This document shows positions 44,444 through 54,487 of a DNA stretch of 64,000 bases, piece after piece. This DNA is from Cohnella mopanensis (GTDB lineage Bacteria > Bacillota > Bacilli > Paenibacillales > Paenibacillaceae). Position 1 is the stretch's first letter, and each line of letters begins with the position of its first letter. Made by a program: the position numbers and the translations under genes. A model generated the notes under the pieces. The model was not told the origin of the DNA and ran no database searches. It worked only from the letters and a program-made list of their open reading frames with translations. The DNA lies in assembly GCF_022352055.1 (NCBI RefSeq), contig NZ_JAKRWM010000004.1, positions 124,001 to 188,000 on the forward strand, in the 5' to 3' direction.

Positions 44444-46156
44444 ATGAGTCTGCGATTAACTAGAAAAGAATATGCAGATCTGTTTGGACCCACTACAGGA
44501 GATGCGATCCGATTAGCAGATACAGACCTATTCATAGAGATAGAAAAAGATTACGCGCGGTACGGGGATGAATGTAAATTCGGCGGCGGAAAATCGATCC
44601 GTGACGGAATGGGACAGCAACCGTCCGCGACGCGTGCGGATGGAGTGATGGATGTTGTCATAACCAATGCCATTATTCTTGATTATACCGGTATATATAA
44701 AGCGGATATCGGAATCCGAGACGGTAAAATCGCGGGTATCGGCAAGAGCGGGAACCCGTACATCATGGATGGCGTCGATATGATTATCGGTGCGACGACG
44801 GAAGCGATTGCCGGCGAGGGACTGATTCTGACTGCCGGCGCCATAGATACGCATGTTCACTTTATTAATCCTCTTCAGGCGGAAACCGCCTTATCTTCGG
44901 GCGTTACTACGCTGATAGGGGGAGGCACCGGGCCTGCGGAGGGATCGAAAGCGACGACGTGCACTCCCGGAGAGTGGAATATCCATCGCATGCTTGAGGC
45001 GATGGAGGGGATACCGATGAATATCGGTCTACTCGGGAAAGGAAGCACCTCCTCGGAAGAGGCGTTGGTCGAGCAGGTTCTGGCCGGTGCCGTCGGATTC
45101 AAAATCCATGAAGATTGGGGAGCAACGGCTTCCGTCATCGACCATTCCTTGCGCATTGCGGACCAATATGATGTTCAAGTGGCCATCCATGCCGATTCGC
45201 TTAATGAGTTCGGATTTGTCGAAGACACGATAAAAGCGATTGCCGGCAGGGTCATTCATACGTTTCATACGGAAGGCGCAGGAGGGGGGCATGCGCCCGA
45301 TATGCTCACGATGGCAGCCTTGCCCAATATTCTCCCTGCGTCTACGAATCCGACAAAGCCCTACACCGCTAATACCGTAGAGGAACATTTGGATATGCTC
45401 ATGGTCTGCCACCATCTTAGCCCGAAGGTTCCGGAGGATGTGGCATTCGCCGATTCGCGAATTCGGAAGGAAACGATAGCGGCGGAAGATGTCTTGCAAG
45501 ACTTAGGCGTGCTAAGCATTATGAGTTCCGACTCCCAGGCTATGGGCCGCATTGGCGAAGTCATTTGCCGTACTTGGCAAACGGCGGACAGCATGAAGAA
45601 GCAGAGAGGGAAAATGGCCGGGGACGAAGGGGTTGGCGATAACAACCGAGTGAAACGGTTTGTAGCCAAATATACGATCAACCCGGCGATTGCGCATGGC
45701 ATTTCTTCTTACGTCGGTTCCATTGAAGTCGGGAAAGTAGCCGATTTGGTTTTGTGGCATCCGGCTTTTTTTGGAGTCAAACCGGAAATGATCATGAAGA
45801 GCGGCTTTGTCGTTAACAGCGTGATGGGGGATGCCAATGCCGCAATCCCCACCCCGCAGCCGATTTTATACCGCCCGATGTACGCTGCTTTAGGCAAAGC
45901 GCTGCAGAGCAGTTCGATCACGTTCGTATCCAAGGCTGCCTATGAGGCAGGGATTAAGGAAAAGCTGGGGCTGCGGAAACAGGTGCTTCCGGTCTACGGA
46001 GTTCGCAACCTGACCAAGAAGGATCTAAAGCTGAATGGAGAAACACCGAAGATCGAGGTTGATCCGCAAACGTTTGAAGTTAAGGTAGATGGACAATTAA
46101 TCACTAGCGAGCCTGTCGATGTCGTACCGATGGCCCAACGCTATTTCCTATTTTGA
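44444..46156 (+). CDS. ureC: Urease alpha subunit, catalytic
   Basis: 570 residues. All active-site residues are present, offset by +3 from Klebsiella numbering: His137/His139 (THVHF), carbamylated Lys220 and His222 (FKIHEDW), the flap Cys322/His323 (MVCHHLSP) and Asp363 (SSDSQAMGR). [12 protein letters not shown] supplies further nickel and substrate contacts. It hydrolyses urea to ammonia and carbamate with two Ni ions. It is 10 bp after ureB and 11 bp before ureE. Confidence 0.97.
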   Translation: MSLRLTRKEYADLFGPTTGDAIRLADTDLFIEIEKDYARYGDECKFGGGKSIRDGMGQQPSATRADGVMDVVITNAIILDYTGIYKADIGIRDGKIAGIGKSGNPYIMDGVDMIIGATTEAIAGEGLILTAGAIDTHVHFINPLQAETALSSGVTTLIGGGTGPAEGSKATTCTPGEWNIHRMLEAMEGIPMNIGLLGKGSTSSEEALVEQVLAGAVGFKIHEDWGATASVIDHSLRIADQYDVQVAIHADSLNEFGFVEDTIKAIAGRVIHTFHTEGAGGGHAPDMLTMAALPNILPASTNPTKPYTANTVEEHLDMLMVCHHLSPKVPEDVAFADSRIRKETIAAEDVLQDLGVLSIMSSDSQAMGRIGEVICRTWQTADSMKKQRGKMAGDEGVGDNNRVKRFVAKYTINPAIAHGISSYVGSIEVGKVADLVLWHPAFFGVKPEMIMKSGFVVNSVMGDANAAIPTPQPILYRPMYAALGKALQSSSITFVSKAAYEAGIKEKLGLRKQVLPVYGVRNLTKKDLKLNGETPKIEVDPQTFEVKVDGQLITSEPVDVVPMAQRYFLF

Positions 46157-46167
46157 GGTGAAGCCTT

Positions 46168-46620
46168 GTGATAATCAATCAAGTGGTCTCCCATATCGAG
46201 AGTTTGAATGCGGAAGAAAGAAATAGACGCCATATGGAAAGGGTATTTCTGCAAAGCGATGATTTGGTTAAACGAATTCAACGGGTTGTGACGGATCACG
46301 GCAATGAGTTAGGCATTTCGTTAGGTCAGTCGAAGGAGCTCGTCCATGGGGACGTTCTCTATATGGATGACCATTCGTTGATTGTGATCCACGTCATACC
46401 GGACGAGCTGCTTGTCATTCATCCGCGCACCATTCAGGAGATGGGAGAAATAGCCCACAAGCTGGGAAACCGGCATCTTCCGGCTCAATTCGAAAGGGAT
46501 CAAATGCTTCTGCAGTATGACTATTTGGTCGAAGAACTGTTGCAGAATGAGGGCATTCCGTATTCCCGCGAGAAGATGGCCGTAAAGAAAGCTTTTCGTC
46601 ATGTTGAACACAGACACTAG
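46168..46620 (+). CDS. ureE: Urease accessory protein, nickel chaperone
   Basis: 150 residues starting at GTG. The metal-site His lies in KLGNRHLPAQFE near residue 104. The C-terminus has only a short HVEHRH tail instead of the long His-rich tail of some homologues. It delivers Ni to UreG. Its last 20 bp overlap ureF. Confidence 0.93.
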   Translation: MIINQVVSHIESLNAEERNRRHMERVFLQSDDLVKRIQRVVTDHGNELGISLGQSKELVHGDVLYMDDHSLIVIHVIPDELLVIHPRTIQEMGEIAHKLGNRHLPAQFERDQMLLQYDYLVEELLQNEGIPYSREKMAVKKAFRHVEHRH

Positions 46621-47302
46621 CCTCTCTTTACTGTCCCTGCTGCAATTGTGCGATTCTAACTTCCCAACCGGTGCATTCAGTCATTCCTTCGGTCTCGAAA
46701 CGTACATCCAGGACGACAAAGTGATGAGCAAGCAAACGTTTAGCGAATGGCTGCAGGTTTACTTGCAGGAACAGCTCGTTTATACGGATGGACTTGCCTG
46801 TCGGTTGACCTATGAAGCTCTCGAAGAGGGAAAGCTGGAAACGATATGGGCACTGGATCGCAAGATCTGCGTGCAGAATCAAGCCGCCGAGACGCGGGAA
46901 GGGAACAAGCGGATGGCGGAGAGAATGCTCTATCTGGGCACCGAGCTGTATTCTTCCCCGACGCTCGCACTCTATCGCGAACGAATCCGAGATAAGGAAT
47001 GCTGGGGGCACTCGTCGATCGTATTTGCATGGATCACCCATCATTTGAAGATTCCCAAATCGGTAGCGATTATTTCTTACTTATATGCTTCGGTAGCGAG
47101 CTTGATTCAGAACGGCGTACGGGCCATTCCTCTTGGCCAGACGGAAGGCCAACGGCTCTTTCAAGAGCTGCAGGCTCCTCTGATTCATGCCGTCGAGCAG
47201 ATCAATGGATTGGACCCCGAAGACTTAGGCATCACGTCACCGGGGCTGGAACTCTCTCAAATGAGACATGAAAGGCTGGGTTACCGTCTTTTTATGTCCT
47301 AA
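46601..47302 (+). CDS. ureF: Urease accessory protein
   Basis: 233 residues, all-helical: LLQLCDSNFPTGAFSHSFGLETYIQ at the N-terminus and SSIVFAWITHHLKIP mid-protein. UreF bridges UreD and UreG in the activation complex and gates GTP hydrolysis. It overlaps ureE by 20 bp. Confidence 0.94.
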   Translation: MLNTDTSLSLLSLLQLCDSNFPTGAFSHSFGLETYIQDDKVMSKQTFSEWLQVYLQEQLVYTDGLACRLTYEALEEGKLETIWALDRKICVQNQAAETREGNKRMAERMLYLGTELYSSPTLALYRERIRDKECWGHSSIVFAWITHHLKIPKSVAIISYLYASVASLIQNGVRAIPLGQTEGQRLFQELQAPLIHAVEQINGLDPEDLGITSPGLELSQMRHERLGYRLFMS

Positions 47303-47342
47303 TCTAACGGGTAATTAAGTGTAATTAAGAGAGGAGACTGTC

Positions 47343-47963
47343 ATGGGTGTCATGGAACCGATTCGGATCGGGGTAGGCGGCCCGGTAGGCGCGGGCAAAA
47401 CGTTGCTTGTAGAAAAGCTCACGCGTAAGCTGCACGATGAGATTAGCATGGCAGTCATCACGAACGATATTTATACCAAAGAAGATGCCCAGTTCTTAAT
47501 GAAGAATGGCGTGCTGCCAACGAACCGAATCATCGGGGTAGAAACAGGCGGGTGCCCTCATACGGCGATCCGAGAAGACGCATCGATGAATTTTGCGGCC
47601 ATTGAAGAGCTAAAGCAAAGACATCCGGACGTGCAATTAATATTCGTGGAAAGCGGCGGCGATAATTTGGCGGCAACCTTCAGCCCGGAGCTTGTCGACT
47701 TCTCCATCTATATCATTGACGTGGCCCAAGGGGAGAAGATTCCGCGCAAAGGCGGTCAAGGCATGATTAAGTCCGATCTGTTCATCATCAACAAGATCGA
47801 CTTGGCGCCTTATGTCGGAGCCAGCTTAGAAGTGATGGAGGCCGATACGATAACGTTTCGCGGCAACAAACCTTATATTTTCACCAACTTAAAGGAAGAC
47901 GTCGGACTGCCGAAAGTCATAGAGTGGATCAATAAGAGCGTCTTGCTGGGCGGGTTAGACTAG
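47343..47963 (+). CDS. ureG: Urease accessory GTPase
   Basis: 206 residues. P-loop GGPVGAGKT, switch region with the metal-binding CPH ([16 protein letters not shown]), and NKID base-recognition motif. It is a SIMIBI GTPase that drives nickel insertion. GAGGAG lies 6 nt before ATG 47343. Its TAG shares one base with the ureD GTG. Confidence 0.96.
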   Translation: MGVMEPIRIGVGGPVGAGKTLLVEKLTRKLHDEISMAVITNDIYTKEDAQFLMKNGVLPTNRIIGVETGGCPHTAIREDASMNFAAIEELKQRHPDVQLIFVESGGDNLAATFSPELVDFSIYIIDVAQGEKIPRKGGQGMIKSDLFIINKIDLAPYVGASLEVMEADTITFRGNKPYIFTNLKEDVGLPKVIEWINKSVLLGGLD

Positions 47964-48787
47964 TGGCGGAATTAACAGGCTTTCTGCGGATTGAAGCCCG
48001 CAAGCATCGGGAGAAATCGATCGCGTCGGAAATTTATTCGCAAGGGGCATGGAAAGTGAATCCGCCTATTTACCTCGATAGTAGCGGACAACCTTGTTTG
48101 TATATGGTTTCTCTTGGCGGAGGATACGCGGGAGGCGATCGTTACAAAGCGGAAATCCGTCTATCCGAACAGGCGGAACTTCTTCTTACGACCCTATCCT
48201 CCAACAAGATATTCCGATCCCGAGGGAAGCCGGTCATTCAAGAAATAGATATTTACTTGGCAAGAGGAAGCGTTCTGGAGTATTTGCCCGATAATACGAT
48301 TGCCTATCAAGATGCTCACTATGAACAATCGACAGTCATCCGTATGGAGTCGGGAGCAACCTTGATCTATACGGACTTGATAACGCCGGGATGGGCTCCA
48401 GACGGTTCGGTTTTCCGTTACGACACCCTCAAGCTCAGAACCGAGATTTACTTGGACGACCATCTCGTCGTATTCGATCATATTCGTCTCTGCCCTGGAG
48501 CGCAGAATATACAGGGGATCGGTTTATTGGAGGGATACACTCATTATGGCTCGATGATTGTCATTGGGCAGCAGGCGACCCCGGAATTCCTCGATAAGCT
48601 GCATGAAAGCTTGGATGTAGGACAAAGCCAAGTCAGACTTGGGTTATCCATGCTTATGATTCCGGGGTTTACCCTGAGAATACTGGCGTTCTCAACGCAA
48701 GCGATCGAGAGCGTATTCCAAAGCTGCCATCGGATGATTCGCGAGGAGTGGTTTGAGAAACAGCCGATCTCATTTCGAAAATATTGA
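47963..48787 (+). CDS. ureD: Urease accessory protein UreD/UreH
   Basis: 274 residues beginning with GTG. Diagnostic LGGGYAGGDRYKAEIRLSEQAELLLTT and SNKIFRS blocks, then the PGWAPDG region. UreD scaffolds apo-urease with UreF/UreG; its internal tunnel passes Ni. It is the last gene of the cluster; a strong terminator follows. Confidence 0.93.
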   Translation: MAELTGFLRIEARKHREKSIASEIYSQGAWKVNPPIYLDSSGQPCLYMVSLGGGYAGGDRYKAEIRLSEQAELLLTTLSSNKIFRSRGKPVIQEIDIYLARGSVLEYLPDNTIAYQDAHYEQSTVIRMESGATLIYTDLITPGWAPDGSVFRYDTLKLRTEIYLDDHLVVFDHIRLCPGAQNIQGIGLLEGYTHYGSMIVIGQQATPEFLDKLHESLDVGQSQVRLGLSMLMIPGFTLRILAFSTQAIESVFQSCHRMIREEWFEKQPISFRKY

Positions 48788-48803
48788 ATGAGTTTTGTTA
48801 GAC

Positions 48804-48845
48804 AAGAGGTAAATCGTCATCCGCGGATGCGATTTACCTCTTTTT
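48804..48845 (+). terminator. Terminator of the urease operon
   Basis: AAGAGGTAAATCG/CGATTTACCTCTT stem with an inner CATCCGCGGATG pairing, then TTTG. Confidence 0.88.
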
Positions 48846-48877
48846 GCGGTTCTCGATCTGATAAGCGGAATAAAAAA

Positions 48878-48903
48878 AGAACCCGGTAAGCTTGCCGGGT
48901 TCT
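48878..48903 (-). terminator. Intrinsic terminator on the minus strand without a cognate gene
   Basis: On the minus strand AGAACCCGG/CCGGGTTCT, 9-bp perfect stem with an 8-nt loop, followed by seven T. No minus-strand gene lies immediately upstream of it. Confidence 0.75.
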
Positions 48904-48917
48904 CGGATATAAATAGA

Positions 48918-48946
48918 TTGCACGCAAAGAAGCGCTATGTTATGAT
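48918..48946 (+). promoter_or_regulatory. Sigma-A promoter of helD
   Basis: TTGCAC and TATGAT with a 17-bp spacer; the transcript would have a leader of about 130 nt. Confidence 0.7.
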
Positions 48947-49085
48947 AAGGGCACTGTCGAAATTTTTATTATCTGAACAGAGTTATTGCATCTTATCTAT
49001 ACCTTAATATTATCACATGGTTTTACGGTTTGTCAAACGTTCTTTTCCTTCTCCAAATTTGACTGATAAGGAGCGTGTTCAGAAG

Positions 49086-51512
49086 ATGATAAACGCGAAG
49101 GATTGGCAGCAAGAGCAGGAACGGCTGGATCTGGTTACGGAGGGACTGCGATCGGAAATCGCGGAACTGGAACCGGAGGTGACCGGGCTGCGCGATCAGG
49201 TGGCGGACTTTCGCAAGCGATTTTGGGAGGAAGTTACGGTCAATACGAGTACGGACGAAGATTTCGAAGAGACCTTCTACAGCATAAAACAGCAAGAAGC
49301 ATTGTTGTCCGAACGGGAGCGCAGTCATAGACAACGGATGCAGCGTTGGAAAAACATGCAACGGCTGCTGCCGTCTCCCTACTTCGGACGAATCGATTTT
49401 CAAGAGGACGGCATGAGCTTCAGCGAGCCAATCTATATCGGCGTATCGTCCTTCGTCGATACGGACGGCATGAGCTTCCTGGTGTATGACTGGCGAACGC
49501 CGATTGCGAGCATGTACTATGACTATTCCCCCGGCGTCTCCGCCTATGAAACGCCGGGCGGTCAAATCACGGGTACGATGATGCTGAAGCGGCAATACCA
49601 GATCCGCGACGGTCAGCTCCAGAATGTGTTCGATACAAGCGTAACGATCGGCGACGAATTGCTTCAGCAGGTGCTTGGCAAGGGCGCGGATGCGCAAATG
49701 AAGAGCATCGTGGCCACCATCCAGAAGGAGCAGAACGCTATCATCCGCAACGACAAGAGCCGTATGCTCATTGTGCAGGGGGCGGCCGGCAGCGGGAAGA
49801 CTTCCGCGGCGCTGCAACGGGTAGCGTACTTGTTATATAAACACCGCGATAAGCTCAAGGCGGACCAGATCGTTCTTTTCTCGCCTAATCCGATGTTTAA
49901 CAGTTATGTATCCACGGTCCTTCCCGAGCTCGGCGAGGAGAACATGCAGCAGACGACCTTTCAGGAATATCTTGCGTACTGGCTTGGTTCCGCGTTTCGT
50001 CTAGAGGACCCGTTCGAGCAGATCGAATATGTACTGACGTCGACATCTTCGCAAGGGTATGAAGCGCGGCTGAACGGAATGCAATATAAGGCTTCCGAAG
50101 CTTTCCTGCAAGCTCTCCAAAGTTATGCGCTGTGGCTGGGGAAGGAAGGCATGCTATTCCGCGGTATCCTTTTCCGAGAACGCGAGTTGATTACCGCGGA
50201 GCAAATGAAATCGCAATTTTACAGCTACGATAGTTCCATTCGTCTGGTTAATCGCGTCGTTCTGCTGCGGGAATGGTTACTGCGAGAGCTAGCTTCGTTG
50301 GAGCGTCGGGAGCAGGAGGCGCTCTGGGTTCAAGATGAACTCGACTACCTCGACAACGAGCAATATGCCGAAGCCTACGGCGCATTGCTCAAGAAGTACC
50401 AGCGGGAAGAGGCGGTCTTCGATTTTACTCAGCAATATGTGGAAGTCTATGGCGATTTTCGCGGGAAGGAGCAGGGGGAAGAGAATGTGTTCGACTATGC
50501 CATGCAGGAAGAAGAGCTGCTTCGCCGGATGATCGTGAAGGAGCACTTCAAACCGCTGAAGCGGGATGCAAAACGGTTCATGTTCATAGACGCGATTGGG
50601 CTGTACGGCCAGTTGTTCGGCGATGCTGCCGCTTATCGGAAAATGACGAACGAGACCGAAGTGCCCGAGCTGTGGCCGGAAATCTGCAAGCAAACAAAGG
50701 AGAAGCTGAGTAGGCTCGAGCTGTTTTATGAGGATGCGACTCCGTTCCTGTATTTAAAAGAACTCGTCGAGGGCGCTCGGACGAACACGGAGGTGAGGCA
50801 TCTCTTTGTCGACGAAGGCCAGGATTATTCGCCGTTCCAATTCGCGTTTCTTAAACGTCTGTTTCCTCGCGCCCGCATGACGGTACTCGGCGATTTCGGC
50901 CAAGCGATCTTCCCCCAAGCAACGAATCTGCACGAGGCGGATTCGCCGTTGATCCGGCTTTACGGCGAAGACGAAACGAGCCTGATCCGCCTTGTCCGAA
51001 GTTATCGTTCAACCCGGGAGATCGTGGAGTTTACGAAGTCGCTGTTATCAAGCGGAGAGATCGTACCGTTCGATAGGAGCGGCAGGAAACCGTACCTCTC
51101 GAAGGTTGGCAACGGCGAAGAGCGGACGTCGCGAATCATAGAAGACCTTGCGGCGCTCAAGGCTGAAGGCTTCGACTCGATCGCCGTTATTACGAAGACC
51201 GCGGCCGAGAGCCGCGAGGCCTACGAAGAATTGACGGCACAGGGTTGCGAAACTCTGCGGCTCATTACGAAGGAGACAATCACCTTTGAGAAGGGGGCGG
51301 CCGTTATGCCTGCCTATCTCGCCAAAGGTGTCGAGTTCGACGCCGTGCTTATCTACGATGCTTCTTCGGCGACGTATTATCGGGAAAGCGAACGCAAGCT
51401 CTTCTATACCGCATGCACGCGAGCGATGCATCGGCTTCTACTCTATACGACAGGGGAATGGACACCCTATATCCAGGCATTGGATTCGTCTTTATATGAG
51501 GTGGAGCAATAA
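49086..51512 (+). CDS. helD: HelD-like RNA polymerase recycling helicase
   Basis: 808 residues from the ATG at 49086, which matches the HelD N-terminal coiled coil (DWQQEQERLDLV). The open frame reaches back to 49017 but that part has no ribosome site. UvrD/Rep-type motifs: Walker A GAAGSGKT (Lys238), VDEGQDYSPFQ (motif II), GDFGQAIFPQ (motif III), RLVRSYRST (motif IV) and a C-terminal YTACTRAMHRLLLY (motif VI). HelD removes stalled RNA polymerase from DNA. It is a single-gene unit. Confidence 0.9.
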   Translation: MINAKDWQQEQERLDLVTEGLRSEIAELEPEVTGLRDQVADFRKRFWEEVTVNTSTDEDFEETFYSIKQQEALLSERERSHRQRMQRWKNMQRLLPSPYFGRIDFQEDGMSFSEPIYIGVSSFVDTDGMSFLVYDWRTPIASMYYDYSPGVSAYETPGGQITGTMMLKRQYQIRDGQLQNVFDTSVTIGDELLQQVLGKGADAQMKSIVATIQKEQNAIIRNDKSRMLIVQGAAGSGKTSAALQRVAYLLYKHRDKLKADQIVLFSPNPMFNSYVSTVLPELGEENMQQTTFQEYLAYWLGSAFRLEDPFEQIEYVLTSTSSQGYEARLNGMQYKASEAFLQALQSYALWLGKEGMLFRGILFRERELITAEQMKSQFYSYDSSIRLVNRVVLLREWLLRELASLERREQEALWVQDELDYLDNEQYAEAYGALLKKYQREEAVFDFTQQYVEVYGDFRGKEQGEENVFDYAMQEEELLRRMIVKEHFKPLKRDAKRFMFIDAIGLYGQLFGDAAAYRKMTNETEVPELWPEICKQTKEKLSRLELFYEDATPFLYLKELVEGARTNTEVRHLFVDEGQDYSPFQFAFLKRLFPRARMTVLGDFGQAIFPQATNLHEADSPLIRLYGEDETSLIRLVRSYRSTREIVEFTKSLLSSGEIVPFDRSGRKPYLSKVGNGEERTSRIIEDLAALKAEGFDSIAVITKTAAESREAYEELTAQGCETLRLITKETITFEKGAAVMPAYLAKGVEFDAVLIYDASSATYYRESERKLFYTACTRAMHRLLLYTTGEWTPYIQALDSSLYEVEQ

Positions 51513-51532
51513 AGGATTGTAGTTACAGAAAT

Positions 51533-52123
51533 TTAAGTCGTATTGTGATGTAGACGGAATAGTTGAGAAAGCTGCTTGGCAAGATAAAGCGGCGTGTAAG
51601 GCATATCGTTGCGAAGCCAGCACACAATGGTACCGATGAAGGCGGAGGAGCCGTACCAGATGACAATATCTCTCGGAATGCTCAAATCCGCTAGAGCCGG
51701 GGACATGTCTCTCTTCCCGGCTCTGCTAGTGATGATATCCGCGAACAGCTTCGTAAGACGGTCGGTAAATACCGGGATTCGTTTGGAAGCGAGCAGCACC
51801 TTGTAAAATTTGGAGTTGTCCCCGATATGTTCAAGTACTTTCACCAATATGGACCAGTCCACGTCAGCTTGGAAGGGATACGGAGCATCGTCCAAGATAA
51901 CATGAATTTCATGAATCATGTCATCCGCTATCTTCTCCAGCATGTCCGGAATATCCCGGTAATGAAGATAGAAGGTGACGCGATTGATCGTGGCTCGTTC
52001 CGCAATACGGTTTACGGTTATTTTCTCGAGTTCAATCTCCTGAAGTAAATCGATAAAGGCATCTCGAATCAATTGGCGCGTGCGTAGTATACGCGGATCC
52101 GTACGTGATGATGTTGTTGACAT
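51533..52123 (-). CDS. TetR family transcriptional regulator
   Basis: 196 residues. TRQLIRDAFIDLLQEIELEKITVNRIAERATINRVTFYLHYRDI is a canonical HTH with the FYLHY variant. The C-terminal domain is of the short TetR_C type seen in Bacillus regulators. It is divergent from a DHA2 drug transporter, which it likely represses. Confidence 0.9.
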   Translation of the reverse strand: MSTTSSRTDPRILRTRQLIRDAFIDLLQEIELEKITVNRIAERATINRVTFYLHYRDIPDMLEKIADDMIHEIHVILDDAPYPFQADVDWSILVKVLEHIGDNSKFYKVLLASKRIPVFTDRLTKLFADIITSRAGKRDMSPALADLSIPRDIVIWYGSSAFIGTIVCWLRNDMPYTPLYLAKQLSQLFRLHHNTT

Positions 52124-52179
52124 GAACTCTCATTTCCCTTCTCATGGATCGAAAAGCCCGAGTTTGACTACAATTTTGT

Positions 52180-52280
52180 GCTGATCTGTAAATTATTATA
52201 CGGATAGACGACAGAAACAGATGAACCGTAAACTAATAAACATTTATCAAAAAGTTGTTGCTTGTGAATTACAGATCAGC
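52180..52280. repeat. Spaced inverted repeat between tetR and MFS gene
   Basis: GCTGATCTGTAA (52180-52191) recurs inverted as TTACAGATCAGC (52269-52280); one arm lies near each gene. Both could be regulator sites. Confidence 0.55.
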
Positions 52281-52310
52281 TGATTATAATTTTGAACATT
52301 GAGTTTATTA

Positions 52311-52335
52311 TACAACAATGTGTTAATTAGTTGTA
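52311..52335. promoter_or_regulatory. Putative TetR operator before MFS gene
   Basis: TACAAC (52311-52316) and GTTGTA (52330-52335), 13-nt spacer, directly before the ribosome site at 52343. Confidence 0.5.
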
Positions 52336-52358
52336 CGAATTTAAAGGGGTTGAGCAGG

Positions 52359-53855
52359 ATGAGTAATAATTCAAGCTTTGACATCAGTACCATTAAGAAA
52401 GGCCCGTTGCTGTTCGTCATGATTCTGGGAGCGTTCATCGCCGTACTGAATCAGACCATTATGAGCGTGGCAATGCCGGAGTTGATGGTCGATTTTGACA
52501 TTGCGGCGTCTACGGCGCAATGGCTGACAACCGGCTATATGTTGGTAAACGGGGTTCTTATTCCGATCACGGCATTCCTCATGCAACGGTTTACGACCCG
52601 TGAGCTTTTCCAGAGTTCCATGGTTATTTTTCTCGTCGGAACCATTATTTCAGCAGTCGCGTCCAACTTCGATATTTTGCTGACAGGCCGCTTGATTCAA
52701 GCAGCCGGCGCCGGTATTATCATGCCGCTGCTCATGAATGTCGTCTTGACCATTTTCCCTCCCGACAAACGGGGAGCGGCTATGGGGATGGTCGGTTTCG
52801 CCATTATTTTCGCCCCGGCTATCGGACCTACGCTCGCCGGTTATGTCATGGAGCATTATTCCTGGCGCACGATGTTCTACGGAATGATTCCGTTTGTCAT
52901 TATCGTTATTGCCGTCGCCTTTATTTATTTGAAAAATGCATCTGAACGAAGCTATCCCAAAATCGATGTTTGGGGCGTCGTTCTCTCGACGATCGGATTC
53001 GGTGCTGTTCTTTACGGCTTCAGCAGTGCCGGAAGCAAAGGCTGGTCTAGCGCGGAAGTGGTACTGTCTATTGTTGTCGGAGTTGTCTCTTTGATTTTGT
53101 TTACATGGAGACAATTGGTCTCCAAGAGCCCGCTTCTCGATCTCAGGGCGTTCAAGTACAATATGTTTTCATTGACGACCGTTATTAACATTGTGGTTAC
53201 GATGGTCATGTATGCGGATATGATGCTGCTTCCTCTATATTTGCAAAGTGCACGTGGATACACAGCAATGGAGTCTGGACTTTTGATGCTTCCAGGCGCG
53301 CTTCTGATGGGATTTATGATGCCGATTACCGGGAAGTTGTTCGATCGGTTCGGAGCGAAGTGGCTGTCCATTATCGGGATGGCGATTACGATCTTGACCA
53401 CAATCGGATTCGTGAATCTGACCGATTCCACGAGTTACACTTATTTGGTTCTGATGTCCACGGGACGACGCTTCGGGATGGCGATGTTCCTGATGCCGAT
53501 CACGACGGCTGGCTTGAACCAGTTACCGGCTAGATTGAATGCGCATGGTACGGCGATCTCCAACACCATCAAGCAGGTGGCCGGTGGAATAGGAACCGCT
53601 CTGCTCGTCACGGTGATGACTACCAGTACCAAATCCCATTTTCAAGATATGGTCGCCGCAGGCGGCTCGGCGGCTTCTTCCATGGAAGTCATGAAGATGG
53701 AGGCGACTATTCAAGGAATTAATGATGCGTATCTTGTTATCATTGGAATTGGACTTGTCGGTCTGTTGCTTTCTTTCTTTATTAAACGCACGGGGCAAGC
53801 CGAGGAAGAAGCAACCGGTGTAGTCGTGGAAAGAAAAACGGTTGAGGAAGTATAG
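52359..53855 (+). CDS. DHA2-family (EmrB/QacA type) multidrug MFS transporter
   Basis: 498 residues from the ATG at 52359, nine bases after AAAGGGG. Fourteen membrane segments. DHA2 motifs: LNQTIMSVAMPELMVDF (segment 1), WLTTGYMLVNGVLIP, and motif C GPTLAGYVMEHYSWRTMF. The closest known types are LmrB/MdrP-like exporters. Divergent from tetR, which suggests drug-induced expression. Confidence 0.92.
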   Translation: MSNNSSFDISTIKKGPLLFVMILGAFIAVLNQTIMSVAMPELMVDFDIAASTAQWLTTGYMLVNGVLIPITAFLMQRFTTRELFQSSMVIFLVGTIISAVASNFDILLTGRLIQAAGAGIIMPLLMNVVLTIFPPDKRGAAMGMVGFAIIFAPAIGPTLAGYVMEHYSWRTMFYGMIPFVIIVIAVAFIYLKNASERSYPKIDVWGVVLSTIGFGAVLYGFSSAGSKGWSSAEVVLSIVVGVVSLILFTWRQLVSKSPLLDLRAFKYNMFSLTTVINIVVTMVMYADMMLLPLYLQSARGYTAMESGLLMLPGALLMGFMMPITGKLFDRFGAKWLSIIGMAITILTTIGFVNLTDSTSYTYLVLMSTGRRFGMAMFLMPITTAGLNQLPARLNAHGTAISNTIKQVAGGIGTALLVTVMTTSTKSHFQDMVAAGGSAASSMEVMKMEATIQGINDAYLVIIGIGLVGLLLSFFIKRTGQAEEEATGVVVERKTVEEV

Positions 53856-53881
53856 GAACAAATAGGAACAAATAGGAACAA
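53852..53881 (+). repeat. Three tandem 10-bp repeats at end of MFS gene
   Basis: ATAGGAACAA three times without interruption; the first copy contains the TAG stop codon. Confidence 0.85.
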
Positions 53882-53897
53882 ACGCAAGGACATGTCG

Positions 53898-53937
53898 AAG
53901 AGCTTCTCCGCTACGTAAAGCTGGAGAAGCTCTTTTT
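53898..53937 (+). terminator. Terminator after MFS gene
   Basis: AAGAGCTTCTCC/GGAGAAGCTCTT, 12-bp perfect stem, then TTTG. Confidence 0.88.
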
Positions 53938-53976
53938 GTATGTGCGATATCCCGACAATAAAATGACAATATCTTC

Positions 53977-54005
53977 TTGTTTGTGTAACCCTAAGGTTAT
54001 ATAAT
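53977..54005 (+). promoter_or_regulatory. Promoter with operator for membrane protein/XRE pair
   Basis: TTGTTT and TATAAT (54000-54005) with a 17-bp spacer. TAACC-CTAA-GGTTA (53986-53999) fills the spacer and is a likely binding site of the XRE regulator. Confidence 0.65.
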
Positions 54006-54042
54006 GAGTAATATATGTTACATTATTGAGGGGGCGAAACAC

Positions 54043-54474
54043 TTGGTATCTGAGATAGAGCAATTGGATATGAAAAGGCGTAAAATCATGATAGGTAGCT
54101 TGATTGGTTTTACAGCATGGCAGCTTCCGCTTTTATTTCAATATTTTAATTTCAACCCGATCGTATCCGGTTGGAGTTCAATGATTTCCGCCATTGGTTG
54201 TTTTGTATGGTTATATTACAATGTACGACTCGTACAATTTTCTCGGCTTCTTCGAAAAAAACGCGAGTTGGCGGGTCCGTTAAACGATGAGTATATTCAA
54301 GCGATTCGAATTAAGAGTTTTACGGCGGCGTTCTGGGTTTTGTTGGCGTGCATTGTTACGTTATTCGTTCTAAGCTTATTTGTTGATTTGAAAGCTCAGT
54401 TTACTTTGCATATATTAATTATTGTTGGAGTTACAGCTGCCCTCGTATCCTACCTGATATTCGATAAAGAATAA
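54043..54474 (+). CDS. Four-TM membrane protein of unknown function
   Basis: 143 residues from TTG 54043, eight bases after GAGGGGG; the upstream ATG at 54004 overlaps the -10 element and cannot be used. Two pairs of membrane segments (about 15-60 and 95-140) flank a basic cytosolic loop (RLLRKKREL). It is co-transcribed with the XRE gene 13 bp downstream. Such pairs are common in Bacillales, but the function is unknown. Confidence 0.75.
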   Translation: MVSEIEQLDMKRRKIMIGSLIGFTAWQLPLLFQYFNFNPIVSGWSSMISAIGCFVWLYYNVRLVQFSRLLRKKRELAGPLNDEYIQAIRIKSFTAAFWVLLACIVTLFVLSLFVDLKAQFTLHILIIVGVTAALVSYLIFDKE

Positions 54475-54487
54475 TAAGAGGTTAAAT

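Noticed and set aside
49023-49817. 264-codon open frame antisense to helD
   Set aside because: It mirrors the GC-rich codon pattern of helD and has no ribosome site; the helicase motifs are on the plus strand.
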